This document shows, piece by piece, positions 45,801 through 57,600 of a stretch of DNA of 64,000 nt. The position numbers were made by a program, and so were the translations under genes. Every line of letters begins with the position of its first letter. Position 1 is the stretch's first letter. Under the pieces are notes generated by a model, which searched no databases, was not told where the DNA came from, and worked only from the letters and a program-made list of their open reading frames with translations. This DNA comes from Plantago ovata. Lineage: Eukaryota; Streptophyta; Magnoliopsida; Lamiales; Plantaginaceae. The stretch is from contig CM051455.1 of assembly GCA_028274465.1 (NCBI GenBank), forward strand, positions 56,252,738 through 56,316,737. The letters are read 5' to 3'.

Positions 45801-46637
45801 GAAAAGTAATAAGTCCTTGCTGAAAAAGTTTTTTAAAGGACGAAAATTTGAAAAGACTATTTACCCCCCTCTAGTCTTTTCTTGTTGTTTAAAGGGACCA
45901 ACATTCATTAAATTTTCTAAAAAACTCCATTCAACACGATCGTAGACTTTACTGAGATCAAGTTTTAATGCTAGAAAACCTTTTTGACCCGAAGTTTTAC
46001 GTTTCAGATAATGATTAAGTTCATAAGACACTAAAACATTGTCAGAAATTAATCTGCCAGGGATAAAAGCTGACTGTGTTTCACTAATTAAGGCATTCAT
46101 GTGAGGCTTGAGTCTGTTAGTGATACACTTTGACGCCACTTTAAAAATAAAATTACTGAGACTAATGGGCCTGAATTGAGTAATGAGCTTTGGCTGTTTA
46201 CACTTAGGGATCAAAATGATATGAGTAAAATTTAACCTAGTATCTAGATGCCAACACACCATTATTTAAGAAGTCTAGACAGCAATTAGTAACAGAAGAC
46301 CCAATAACAGACCAGTATCTTTGAAAAAATAAAACAGGCGGGCCATCAGGGCCGGGGGATTTAAGGGGATACATCTGAAAAAAGTGATCTTTTTTACCTC
46401 GTCGGCAGAGTAAGGACGATAAAGTTCATCATTGAGCGCATCAGACACCTTTGGTACTATATATTCCAGAGCTGCATCAATATCCGCATCAGACAACTGA
46501 ATTGAAGTGAAAATATGCTGAAAATATCCCACAACTATATTACTCATACCTGCAAGGTCAGTAACCATTTGACCATCTCCATCTTTCAAGCCCAAGATCT
46601 CATTTTTCACCATTCGTTTAGAGGCCTGAACACACAT
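42830..46637 (-). pseudogene. L1-type LINE remnant on the minus strand (LINE-2 of this window)
   Basis: Fragments in order along the minus strand: VTDLAGMSNIVVGYFQHIF (46550), FTHIILIPKCKQPKLITQFR with PISLSNFIFKVASK (46200), LSKVYDRVEWSFLENLMN (45930), GFHDPFVNSIMSCIRSVSYA and GLRQGDPLSPYLFLF (44200-44330), an intact FADDT motif in a broken frame (about 44055), [20 protein letters not shown] (43740), and a zf-RVT domain FLWRTFHHALPVGAEFM with H-x3-C (42900-43110). ORF1 and the endonuclease are gone. The LTR at 44336-45903 interrupts it between FLENLMN and LGFHDPF. Confidence 0.88.
44336..45903 (+). mobile_element. Solo LTR inserted in LINE-2
   Basis: It begins TGTTAGGAAACTTG and ends GGGACCAACA (TG...CA), 1568 bp. 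The flanking sequences CTCAT and TTCAT are a 5-bp duplication with one difference; removing the insert restores the LINE reading ENLMSRLGF. A TATA box (CTATAAATAGAGG, about 44995-45007) lies in the position expected for an LTR promoter. A 50-55-bp unit (GTATCAGCAAA...TTGCTGA) is repeated at about 45728-45830. No internal retrotransposon genes. Confidence 0.8.
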
Positions 46638-46639
46638 AC

Positions 46640-47490
46640 TAATTATTAAAATTAATAGTACATAGGAACTAGTAGCAGATATAAAAGGATCAATGGATCA
46701 TCATGTGGTATGTCACGAAGGATTTTATATTGACACGAAATTAATTAAGACAGACAGAATGAAGCCGCATGCCGTTTATCGATATACTCTTTATTAGACA
46801 AAATTTCGCACGTCATTCACTCTAAAAAGAAATGGACTTCCTCCACCCTGACGAAGTTGTGCACTATGCTTTTATTAATTGTTTCAGAAATTATTTTGAC
46901 TATAAATCAATTTTAAATTATAATGATTTTTTTTAAATTATCGTGTGAGTAGAATAATTATATATACTATATTAATATGAATTTTGAAATTTTCAATATA
47001 ATTTATAATTAATTTGTGGTGATTATAAGAAGATTAACTAGAATGAAATAGATAACTTTTAAAAGGAAGTAACTAACAAACAATACAAAATGAGATTTGA
47101 ACTAAGTTATTGGCGTTGGAACTCAAACCTTCGTGGCATGTGAATATAAAACCAAGACTTTGGAGAAAATAATATTAGTAGTAACTTTTTTGTTGCAAAG
47201 TCAACCCGCATGCCGCACAAGATAGATATAGCATTAGATTCGCCCCTGTTAATGTCACTTTGCATCTGATGATAAATTCTTGTCTTGTCCTTTGAGACTG
47301 ATTTGTCCATCTAGTAGCAGATACAACAACACCATCGAGTGGCATGCTACCTTGCACCCGATGATAAATTCGTGTCTTGTCATTTGAGATCGATTTGTCC
47401 ATCCAAGAAAGACGAATATTTCAAACAAACTTATTACAAACCATAGAGTCTTGATTAACTTAAAACAACACACTTTTCTGACAACGTAAC
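46640..47490. other. Gene-free stretch with a local duplication at about 47265-47403
   Basis: A unit containing GATGATAAATTC, TGTCTTGTC and GATTTGTCCATC occurs twice about 80 bp apart (47268-47313 and 47358-47403). Nothing else is supported. Confidence 0.5.
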
Positions 47491-47499
47491 TTAGCTACT

Positions 47500-47925
47500 T
47501 GGTCTGCCACCATATTAGTTTTCCTAAAGTTAAAATAAACATTCACTTCGTAGCAAGTCGAAAACTTGTTGCAACAGATATTTCAGCCTCCATGGGGGTA
47601 GTGTTTTCTTGTGAAGCATTTCAACAACTTGTGAGCAATTTGAATAAATAATGTAATTTGTCAAAGCCCTTTGATTAGCTAACTGCATTCCAAACATAAT
47701 AGCCACCAGCTCAGCTGTCAAAGGGTTTGTGGCACCAATCAGACATGCCTCTGCTAGGACAAAATCCCCATTGTGATCCCTTATTACACGTCTCAACCCT
47801 GTATTAGAGCTACTAAGAGAAGTATCGGTATTTATGGCAAACCAAGTAGGTTTCGGTGGTTGCCATTTGATGATGAATAATTTCTCCTTTTTTTGTGTTA
47901 CGGCTAGCCAAAAGTTCAACTTGCT
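47500..47925 (-). pseudogene. LINE RNase H domain remnant
   Basis: The minus strand codes IKWQPPKPTWFAINTDTS, GLRRVIRDHNGDFVLAEA, NPLTAELVAIMFGMQLA and IYSNCSQVVEMLHK, the RNase H domain found at the end of plant LINE ORF2 or as a related free domain. No start of a full gene; flanking domains absent. Confidence 0.75.
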
Positions 47926-48239
47926 TATTAAAATTATTATGCCAAATAGTGCAATAAACCTAAATATGGACCGGTTAGTTTATGATATTGGGCTCAATAA
48001 TTTGGGGAAATTCGTCCCAAAAGCCAAGTTGAAAATAAAAAGTAGAGCAACTTAAATCATGCAGTGAGTTTCTTAGCCTAAAAAGTGTTGTCTAATTTTT
48101 TTCAACCAAGATACCGGCTCGAATTCTACCCAAATTTCAGGCCCTAGATATTAGGCTAGTCGGAAATAATTAAAAAAATAAACGTAGAATTTCAAATCAC
48201 TCATGACAAATCAAGAACACAAAACATTAACTGGGACAG
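47926..48239. other. Gene-free sequence
   Basis: Nothing recognised. Confidence 0.3.
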
Positions 48240-48935
48240 GGGTATAAAATAATTTGATAGGTATCTATCCAATAAGTGTCCAAATTGTATTTGACGAGTT
48301 TATTCGATAATAATTTAGAAAGCTAGCTGTGTTCGACAAGTTTATTTCACAATATTTAATTTAAAGCATTAAATGTATTAGACGAGTCTATTCCTCAATA
48401 AATTTACAACACTAACTATGTTCGACGTGTTTATTAAGCAATAGTTTATTTAAATCACTAACTATGTTCGACATGTCTATTCCACAATGCTTTAGAATTT
48501 AGAGCACTAACTATATTCAATGGGTCAATTCCGCAATAACTTTGTATTGACTGTGTTCAACATGTCTATTACATAATAATTTTAGAGTACTAATTATATT
48601 TGACGGGTCTATTTGACAGTAGTTTAGAATACTAATTGTGTTCATGGGTATATTCGACAGTAGGTCAGAACATTAAATGTGTTCGAGAGGTCTATTCAAC
48701 AACAATTCAGAACACTAACTGTTTATGAGGGGTCTATTCAACAGTAGTTTAGAGCACTAATTTTTTACGGGTCTATATATTAATTAATCCATAGTACTTT
48801 AGAGCACTAATTGTATTCGGCCTGACTATCTATTCTGTAATAGTTTAGAGCATTAACTGTGTTTACATCCATTCTACAACATTAACTCTATTTGATGGGT
48901 CTAGTCCGCAGTAATTTAGAGAAATAACTAGTGTT
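48240..48935. repeat. Degenerate satellite, about 42-46 bp units
   Basis: Roughly fifteen units follow the pattern GACGGGTCTATTC, CAATAATTTAGA, GCACTAACTATGTTC with much divergence. The same family continues at 57230-57600 on the other side of LINE-3 and has a patch at 6385-6460. Confidence 0.85.
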
Positions 48936-49429
48936 TCATAACCAACATGCATGCAATCTTATACACAAAATTCCCTCTCTAAAATTTTCGTTGTCTCTCT
49001 CGAATGAGAGTAATCCTCCAGCTGGAGATTGGGTCCTCTTTTGTGAGAGCTACTGTTCCCTCCCTGTTTTCTTTTTTGACTGCTCCAGTGACATGGTGAG
49101 ATCTGATTAAACCTTTGTTCTTTTTTTGTGAGATTTGCTTGATATTTTGTTCTATCTTTTATCATTATTCTGAATCATGTCAAGATTTCCTTTACTCTTC
49201 AAACTAAATATTTTTGAAAATATGAAAAGGATCCTCATAGGCTGCAATCTCGTTACTAGTATCTTGTCCTTTTTTAATACCTATTGGCCTAACTACTTAC
49301 ATCATCAACCGATTCTCTGGTGTATAGTGCTTTTTCTCTTTTGTCGTTTTCACAGGTGGCCTTGGTTGATAACTGTTATCACTCATCGTCTCACTCGCGT
49401 CACATCTTCAACGTGGTCTGCTGCTATGG

Positions 49430-50760
49430 TTGATCTGTGTTGCAGCGTCGCAGGGGGTTTGGAATGCAGAGAAAGCAGATTTCTATCTCTGTTTAGTAGG
49501 TAGGGTTTTATCCAGAATATCTATTCATTTGGATTCTCTCGAACAGACAATGGTGAATGCCTGGGGGATTTCACAGGGAGTTAGAATGCAGAAACTGGAA
49601 GGCGAGGACCGAATTCTCTGCCAATTTGACCATATTGTGGACAAGAAACGAGTGATCCTTAATGGACCATGGTCTTTTGACAAGAATTTGGCTAATTTCC
49701 GAGAAATAGGGGCTCAAGAGCACCCTGCAGAAGTTGATCTTAATCTCTGCGATCTGAATGTGCGCGTTTCAGGCCTCCCATTAGCCGGTGGAACAAAATT
49801 TCTTGCAGAGTTTATCGGGGGGAAAATGGGTAAACTGGTAACATTTAATCCAGAGGAAAATACGGGGATGGCGCGGTCAACTATGAAATTTCGGGTTCAA
49901 ATTGATATTACACAGCCGCTCATGAGATGTATGCATATGCTGGGAACGGACAATGAACCTCGAAAGTTGGATTTCTCGTATGAAAGTCTCCCGAACTTTT
50001 GCTATTATTGTGGGATTATTGGCCATTTAATCAAAGATTGTGATAAGTGTTTAGAAGAGGTTGGGGACACGCACACCATACCGGCCAAGGATTTAGGATA
50101 CGAGGATTGGCTTCGAGCTCCTAATGATATTCAGACGACAAGAATTGGTGGTGCTTCGAACAGGTTTGGTGGGATTCCGGCAAGGCCACGAATTCCGGCG
50201 GGCGCGAACAGAGCGGGTGCGAGTTCAGTTCATGGGAGTGATATTTTGGGAAATCAATTCAAGGCGATGAAAGGGGGAATTGAGCACAAATCAAGGGGAT
50301 TTTTGTTTGAAAAATAAGGCCTGGATTGATTTTTAGAATGGAAAGAATTTTGGAATGGGAGGCGTTACAGACAAGAAGGGCTTTGGAGAGACGAGTAATT
50401 CATCTGCTATGGGAGGGACGAACTGGAGGCAGGAAGCGGGGAGTTCAATGGACATAGTTTTATTTGAGCCCAATAAGTCTGGCCCATCAGACCAACCTTT
50501 GAGCATGAACTTTCAAACCAACAATCTTGACCCACGGCCAGCCCAATTCCACATACCCTATAACTTATCCAGTAGCTTCTACAAAACCCAGCCCATCGTC
50601 CCCTTACCCACACCACTTAAACCACCCGATTTTGATCTGCCATACCAGCCCAACTCCACCACAGCCCAATATGCTATTGGAATAACTATAAGGCCCGAAT
50701 TACCAAGCTCCACCCCAAACCAGATACAACACCAAACCAAACTACCCCAAACCATCTACT
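49430..50760 (+). pseudogene. LINE-3 ORF1 (DUF4283 and CCHC zinc knuckle)
   Basis: The main frame codes GVRMQKLEGEDRILCQFDHI, VILNGPWSFDKNLANF and a zinc knuckle C-x2-C-x4-H-x4-C (CYYCGIIGHLIKDC, about 50000-50042), the plant LINE ORF1 layout that binds the element RNA. It stops at 50315-50317. A second frame from 50355 continues with a Pro- and Asn-rich region (LSMNFQTNNLDPRPAQF) that is probably the displaced C-terminus. The N-terminus also looks frame-shifted near 49430. Confidence 0.8.
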
Positions 50761-53700
50761 GAAAAAAAAAAAAAAAATAGGGCGCCCAACGGGTTCTGCC
50801 AAGAAGTGTGGGCCAAAAATTAAACCAAGCGACCCAAAGCCAGTGAAGGAGAAAAAAAACGACCAAAAAATACAAGGTGACTGAAGTCGGAAACGATGTT
50901 GGACTAGAGGTGGGAGCTGCTATGCAGCCCCGCCTTGGAAAATGAGTCTCTTGTCGTGGAACTGCCAGGGATTGGGGGGTTCCTGGACAGTGAGGGCTCT
51001 TGGCGATTTGATTCGTTTGCATAACCCCGTTTTGATTTTTCTTATGGACACCCGTTTAGGGGAAGTAGGTATAAGTAGAATTAAGAGTAGATTTAATTTA
51101 TTTGGCTTATGTGTACCGTCTGTTGGCCAATCTGGTGGCCTTGCTTTATTATGGATTAAAGAAATAAATGTCGTTTTGCAATCTTACTCGAGGAATCATA
51201 TGGATGTTAATGTGGATTTAACCAATGGTGAACCAATTTGGAGATTAACCGGTTTTTATGGGGAACCGGACCAAAGCAAAGAAAAAGAACTTGGGGTTGT
51301 TGAGGCAATTATCCACCCAGTCGATAAGACCTTGGATTGCAGTAGGGGATTTTAACGAAGTTGCATCAATTACAGATAAGAGAGGTGGCCCAACTCCTCC
51401 TCCTTGGCGACTCAGAGACATCCGCGATACTATGAGCTTTTGTGGGCTGAATGAGATCGATTATTGTGGTTATCAATTCACGTGGTCTAATCATCAGGCT
51501 GGAGCGGATCATACTGAACTTAGGTTGGATTGAGCTGTTTGTATAGCGGGCTGGGAGCAACTGTATCCAACGGCTAAGGTTCATCACTTGCACACCAACA
51601 ACTCGGATCATATGCCCATACTGGTCAAGCTTCGAGAAGTGGTACAGCGCCGTTTTAAGCAGAATCGTCGAAGATTCAGGTTTGAATCCCTTTGGCTAAA
51701 GTCTTCTGATTGTGAGCAAATAGTTAAGGAGAATTGGGAAATTGATTATGAGTTTCTGGGTAATTTAGATGCGTGTCAGATTGGTTTGGCTAATTGGGCT
51801 AAGGTTATAGTGGGGTCAGTTAAGAGAAAAATTGGGGATTTACGCAAGGCCTTGGAGGGTTTGAAAGGGAGTCCTTTTACTACAGAGATTAAGATACAGA
51901 GATCGGATCTTAAGCGTCAGTTAGAAGCTGAACTAGATAAAGAGGAACTTATGTGGCAACAAAGGGCAAAAACTCAATGGCTAGCTGAAAGAGATAAGAA
52001 CACTAAATTCTTTCACTCCCAAGCCTCTCGTAGAGCTAGAATTAACGAGATTACGGGCTGCAAGATGAAAATGGGGTTCGACGTGAGGATGAGGCTGGGA
52101 TGGCTGCTATTGTGAATGGCTATTTCAATGAAATTTTCAAATCAAGGAGGCCATCAGCGGCTGAAATCGAAGATGTGACACGAGTGATACAGACTAAAGT
52201 CGATGGAGCTATCCACCAGAAGCTTTGCCGAATGTTTACGCCACTTGAGGTAAAAGATGCACTCTTTGATATGTATCCCATAAAATCCCCTAGACCTGAT
52301 GGTTTACCCGCTTTGTTTTATCAAAGATTTTGGAACATTGTTGGTACTACTGTTACTGCCTGTGTACTTGATTTCATGAATAACAGAAATCTTAATCCCA
52401 AACTAAATTATACCCATGTTGTTCTCATTCCCAAGTGTAAATCACCAGAGAAAATTACTCAGTTCAGACCCATAAGCCTAAGCAATGTCATTTTTAAAAT
52501 TGCTTCTAAAGCAATTACTAACCGGCTGAAACCCCACATGAATTCTACCATTTCAGAAACCCAATCTGCTTTTGTCCCTAGCCGGTTAATTAGTGATAAC
52601 GTGCTTGTAGCCTATGAAGTGAACCATTTTTTAAAGCAAAAAACTAAGGGTAAAGATGTTTTTTATGGCTTTAAAACTTGACTTGAGTAAAGCTTATGAT
52701 AGAGTAGAATGGAGTTTCTTGCAAAGAGTGCTTGAGTGTCTAGGCTTTGTGGATCATTTTATTGAACTCATTATGCTTAGTGTGCGTACGGTCTCTTACT
52801 CTATTTTACTTAATGGAGACCAACTTGACCCAATCCAGCCGGAGAGGGGGATTCGTCAGGGAGATCCCCTTTCACCTTATCTCTTTCTCATTATAACTGA
52901 AGCTTTTAGCGCTTTGATTCGTGATGCAGAGGAGAGGGAGGTGTTGAAGGGAGTGGTTGTTGCTTCCTCGGCACCTAGGATCTCTCACCTTTTATTCGCT
53001 GATAATACACTTCTTTTTTGTCAAGCTTCTGTTGCAGCAGCGGTTGAAATTGAAGACATTCTTTATAGGTATAACCTAGCGTCCGGGCAGGAGATCAATC
53101 TGGACAAATCGACGGTTGTTTTTAGTAGGAATGCTAAACCAGAACTTATTGAGGAAATAAGAGGGAATCTGCCGGTAAGACTGGTAGACAAACATGAAAA
53201 ATACCTTGGGCTCCCTACCGAGATGGGTCGTTCGAAAAAAGAAGTATTCAGCTGGTTGCGAGATAGAGTGTGGGAGAAGGTGCAAGGATATGGCAACAAA
53301 TTTTTATCAAAAGCTGGAAAGAAGGTCTTGATTAAGTCAGTCACTCAAGCAATACCCACCTACGTAATGAGCTGTTTCAAACTCCCGGGTTACTTACTTC
53401 AAGAAGTGGATTCTATCATTGGCCGGTTTTGGTGGGGGAATGGGAAAGACAAGAAGATTCATTGGGTCAACTGGGACAACCTTTGTGATTCAAAAAGAGA
53501 TGGAGGAATGGGGTTCCGTGATCTTCGTTCGTTTAACTTGGCGATGTTGGGTAAGCGATTATGGCGAATTATTTATAACCCTTCATCCTTACTTAGTCGA
53601 GTGTACAAGGCCAAATATTTCCCTGATTCGGATGTGTTTGAAGCCTCCCTTAAAAATAACGCTTCTTTCACTTGGCGAAGCATATGGAGTGCTATGGAGT

Positions 53701-53995
53701 TGTTGCGGCATGGGGTTCGTTGGCGGATTGGAGACGGACAAAATGTGAGTATATGGAACGACTTCTGGATACCGCGAGAGAACAGTATGAGGCCATACAC
53801 CCTAGATTTGTATGAGTTAGGAGATGTTTCTGTGCCAAATGTGATAGATGATGGGCAATGGAATGAAGATTTAATTAATGTGTTGTTCTGGGATGACGAT
53901 ATTAAGGACATTTTGCGAATTCCGTTACAGGGCCAAAGTTTGCCAGATGTGAGAGTATGGAACCGTTCAACACATGGTCACTATACAGTAAAGGT

Positions 53996-55928
53996 TGTTA
54001 GTAAATGTGAGAAAATTTGCCTCAAAGGCTAAGCAGCGGAAGTTTAAAATTTTTATTTCTCACTAAACTGATATGACTATATTACGTTTATTAAGCTAGA
54101 AGATGATTACTTACGTGTCTTCCAGCCGAGATGCAAATTCACCACCTATCTGTTCGTCAATCTCCAGACAGAGCCTTGCAATTTCTTCGTCTGGTAACTG
54201 GATCTCTTCTTCTTCTTTAAAGAAATCTCCTTCAATGGAATCTCCACGATGGCTCATCAACATGCTTGATTGTTTCCTTCAACCTTGGTATCCACGGGCA
54301 GTGTTTTCTACCAAGAACGCTAGGAAGTTCTTTTTGTATGTTTTGAGCTCTAGAGAGAAAATGAGTTTTTACTATCAGAGAATTTCTACGTATGATATGA
54401 ATGAAGACTTATTTTTCTTTCTTTCTGATTTAGTCAGTTAGCTGGTTCAGAAAATCACGTATGATTTTTACCAAGCAAATCTAATTGACTAGGAGACTTC
54501 AAAAGTCCACAACTTACTAACAAACAGATAAATCAGTCAAAAGAAGAGAGAGAAGATAAAGGAAAGAGAGAGAGTCACGTGGGACAACTTTCAGCTATCC
54601 CATTCGTACTATTCTGGCGCGTGCTCTGCACGTGCCAGTACTTCACGCGTCTGGCGCGTGCACGCGCCAAACAGTGTAGTCAGCTGGGCCGGTCGGCCCA
54701 GCTGTTTAATCCATCTCTCTCCTCTGGGCTTCATCCCAAATTCCGCCAAAATGCACAAGTCTTCAATTAATTAATTAAATCCAATTTAAATCAATTAATT
54801 ATATTTCTAAAATATATTCCGCATATAATAAATTAATATTAATCTAATTAATAATAATTCCATTATATATTTTGTATAATAATTTAATATTAATCTAATT
54901 AATATTTAATCCAATATACATAGCTCGTTTGTAGAAACACCACCTTGAAGTGTGACCCATAGGGCCTTGCATATTAAGCAACAATCCAATTAAGGTCATA
55001 ATAAATTCCTAGATAATTTATCAGACAATATTAATATGCAAGGAACGTTTGTGAGGAAAAACAAACCAGCTGTAGCGTAAGGTACTTTGATGATACGGTC
55101 CCTTCATTCACGGATACTCGAATGAGTCTAGAATATGGTTATGTGTCTATTCTAATAACTTCATTCATTGTCTCTCAATCTTATTAGTCGATCTATGAAT
55201 TATGTCCAAATACCATTTTGACATATTCACATACGGTGGCCACCGGTTTTGTGATCGCACTAAATATGAGAAGTGAGTATTCTCTCCGTGTATCTATTAC
55301 GGAGGGATGAATCCTATCTTGGCCCAATCACTCACACCATATGCTTCCTAATGTACCCAACGCATGCCGTATCTATCCTACTTTAAGAGTGCAAGCGTTG
55401 CGCATGGTCAAAGTACATTATTCCACATATGATGTAGTATTGGCCTCAAGTCTAAGGACTATTAACATCACCCCACACATCGATACTACCATAGACACTT
55501 AAATAGATTTACCAAATGGTTTCTCGATTGGGTATGACTACACTCTCCAAAGTGTTCATATGTTCATTAATGAATAACAAAGTTCATTCGTAGCACTGAG
55601 ACCTACTACATCCTCGAAGGATCTAATGCAACATATGCTAGCTTCAATCGCATCATTGATATCCCATATCTCAATGACCTTCAACTAGTGGCTTATTTCA
55701 GGACTTAATTATTGACACACAAGCTCCCACTAACTTGGTAATTACCTTAAGTCCTTGGGAACATTTTATTGAATAATTCAAACAACCAAATAATATATTC
55801 ATAAAATGTAATGTCAATTGTATTTAATAATGTATAAATAAATGAACATAAATAAATAACAATAACTGAATGTGATTAAGTACATATCGTCCCTATCGTA
55901 GGTTGTCTCTAGGACATATATACTTTCA
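53996..55928 (-). mobile_element. Solo LTR inserted in LINE-3 ORF2
   Basis: On the plus strand it starts TGTTAGTAAATG and ends ATACTTTCA (TG...CA), 1933 bp. On the minus strand the sequence has the look of a plant Copia-type LTR (AGCTTGTGTGTCAATAATTA, then AATGAACATATGAAC). Removing it joins GHYTVK to TAYHLARELC, the expected LINE reading. The flanks AAGGT and AAGAC agree in only three of five bases, so the duplication is imperfect. No internal genes. Confidence 0.78.
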
Positions 55929-56526
55929 AAGACAGCGTATCATCTAGCCAGGGAGCTTTGCAAACAGAAACTGGCCAGTCGACAGGGGAGTAGTAGCAGC
56001 ATACAAAGTGTGAATTGGGACTGGATTTGGCAGCTCAAGATACCACCAAAAATAAAGATATTTTTTGGAGGATGTTAGGAAATGCGCTCCCGGTTCTGGC
56101 TAATCTAAATAGGAGAGGTGTGCAAGTTTTGGATTCGTGCCCTGTGTGCAAGAGTGAATCAGAATCTATCCTTCACATTCTCAGAGAGTGCACCTATGCT
56201 CGTCTTTCTAGGCAATTTCATCTTTTTCCCATATTTCACTATCTTTAAATACAGGTACTGTGGTAGAATGGGTGGAGGAAATTCGAAAGAATATAGTCAA
56301 AGAAGATTTCTGCCTGTTTGTGACCTGTTGCTGGACACTATGGGGACATCAAAATAAGGTGGTGCATGAGCAGAATTCTGAAGATGCTATGGAGTCCTTT
56401 CTTTGGGCCAAAAACTACTTGCGTAAGTTTGCTGAAGCTCAATTACTGTTTGCGCAACCTAGATGTAATGACCCGCATCCCACATCGCTTAAGAGTGATT
56501 GGAATAAATGGTATATATGTTAGACC

Positions 56527-56676
56527 ACCACTCTCACATGGTATGAGGCCTTTTGGGTGATTCCAAAAGCAAATCCGTGCAGGCTCAGGCCCAAAGCGGA
56601 CAATATCATACTGTGAGGACGTGTGTGGGTCCGTCCAGGAGTAACCACGCCGGTCGGATTGGTCGGGTCGTTACTA
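56527..56676 (+). mobile_element. Truncated TRIM/Cassandra-like LTR fragment in LINE-3
   Basis: The 3' part GGAGTAACCACGCCGGTCGG and on to GGTCGGGTCGTTAC nearly equals the end of the LTR at 42268-42548. The 5' part (CCACTCTCACATGGTATGAGG, AAAGCGGACAATATCATACT) is different from that LTR. TAGACC occurs on both sides (56521-56526 and 56677-56682) and may be the target duplication. Confidence 0.6.
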
Positions 56677-57229
56677 GACCTCCAGATATCGCGGGGCAGT
56701 GGGTACCACCATCTGACGGGAAAGTGAAAATAAATTATGATGCAACAGTGCATAGCGGGCAGGGCTCGAGTGCATGCGTCGTTGTTCGTAACAACTTTGG
56801 GGAAGTATTGGCATGGAAAAGGCAATTCTTCCGGTATATAGACAATCCAGAAGTAACAGAAGCTCTTGCTGCAAATGCTGCAGTCCGCCTTGTAGTCGAA
56901 CTGCAAATGGATAATGTGTATATAGAGGGTGATTGCCTGTCTTTTACTAGAATGCTGCAGAGCGATGAAGTACCGTTAGGTCTTTGTGGTAACATTGTTT
57001 TGGAGACCAAACAATTGACCTCCTCCTTTAGCTTCCTTCAATTTGTGTTTGTTAGACGAAATTGTAATCGTTTAGCTCATCTGTTAGCACGTAACGTGAG
57101 GGAGGATAGTCAAGGTCTTTCGAACTTACCTGTCGAGTCACCTGATGTAATCTGATTATTGTGATTAATATAATCTTGGTTCTAAAAAAAAAATCACTAA
57201 ATGTGTGCAAAGGATTTATTTTCATAATA

Positions 57230-57600
57230 ATATAGAGTACTATTTGCATTCAACATATATTTCAGTAATTTCACATTACTTTATAGCACTAACTTTGTTC
57301 GATGGGTTATTCTGCAATAATTTAGAGCACTAGCTCTGCTAGTTGAGCTATTATGCATTTACATCACTAATTATGTTCAACAAGTCTATTACACATTTAT
57401 ATGTTTAAAACACAACCTGTGTTTGATGAGTCAATTACGCAATAAATTAGAACATGAATTGCATATAAGGGGTCAATTTCATAATAATTTGGAACACTAA
57501 CAGTGTCCAATGTTTTTTTCCACAATAATTTATAACACTACAGGTCTATTCTTCAATAATTTAGAATAACGATGACATTTGATTACATTATTCTGCGAAT
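57230..57600. repeat. Degenerate satellite, right half
   Basis: Same unit type as at 48240-48935 (GATGGGTTATTC, GCAATAATTTAGAGCACTA), about eight units. The insertion of LINE-3 explains the split. Confidence 0.8.

Larger units (their letters stand above)
50942..57155 (+). pseudogene. LINE-3 ORF2 (endonuclease, reverse transcriptase, RNase H)
   Basis: Order: AP endonuclease (MSLLSWNCQGLGGSWTVRAL; IAVGDFNEV; NNSDHMPI), reverse transcriptase (IKSPRPDGLPALFYQRFW, ALKLDLSKAYDRVEWSFL, GIRQGDPLSPYLFL), zf-RVT (FFWRMLGNALPVLANLNRRG, CPVC, H-x3-C, 56060-56200) and RNase H (KINYDATVHSGQG, VTEALAANAAVRLVVEL, 56720-57155). Lesions: frameshifts near 51340, 52080 and 52665, and an in-frame TGA at 51531-51533 where Arg is expected. 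The catalytic motif reads FADNTLLF with AAT at 53004-53006 in place of the second Asp. Two insertions split it. Confidence 0.9.
48985..57190 (+). mobile_element. L1-type LINE (LINE-3), nearly full length, nested insertions inside
   Basis: Contains 5' leader-like sequence (about 48985-49420), ORF1 with a CCHC zinc knuckle, ORF2 with endonuclease, reverse transcriptase, zf-RVT and RNase H, and a short A-run at 57184-57193. It is interrupted by a solo LTR (53996-55928) and a small LTR fragment (about 56527-56676). It sits inside the degenerate satellite. The exact 5' end and a target duplication were not found. Confidence 0.85.

Noticed and set aside
49177-49503. A separate gene upstream of LINE-3 ORF1
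   Set aside because: The frame overlaps the frameshifted start of ORF1 and resembles leader sequence; no family match by eye.
54103-54441. A 112-codon open frame inside the solo LTR
   Set aside because: It has no recognisable domain, lies inside an LTR and has compositional Ser/Leu bias.
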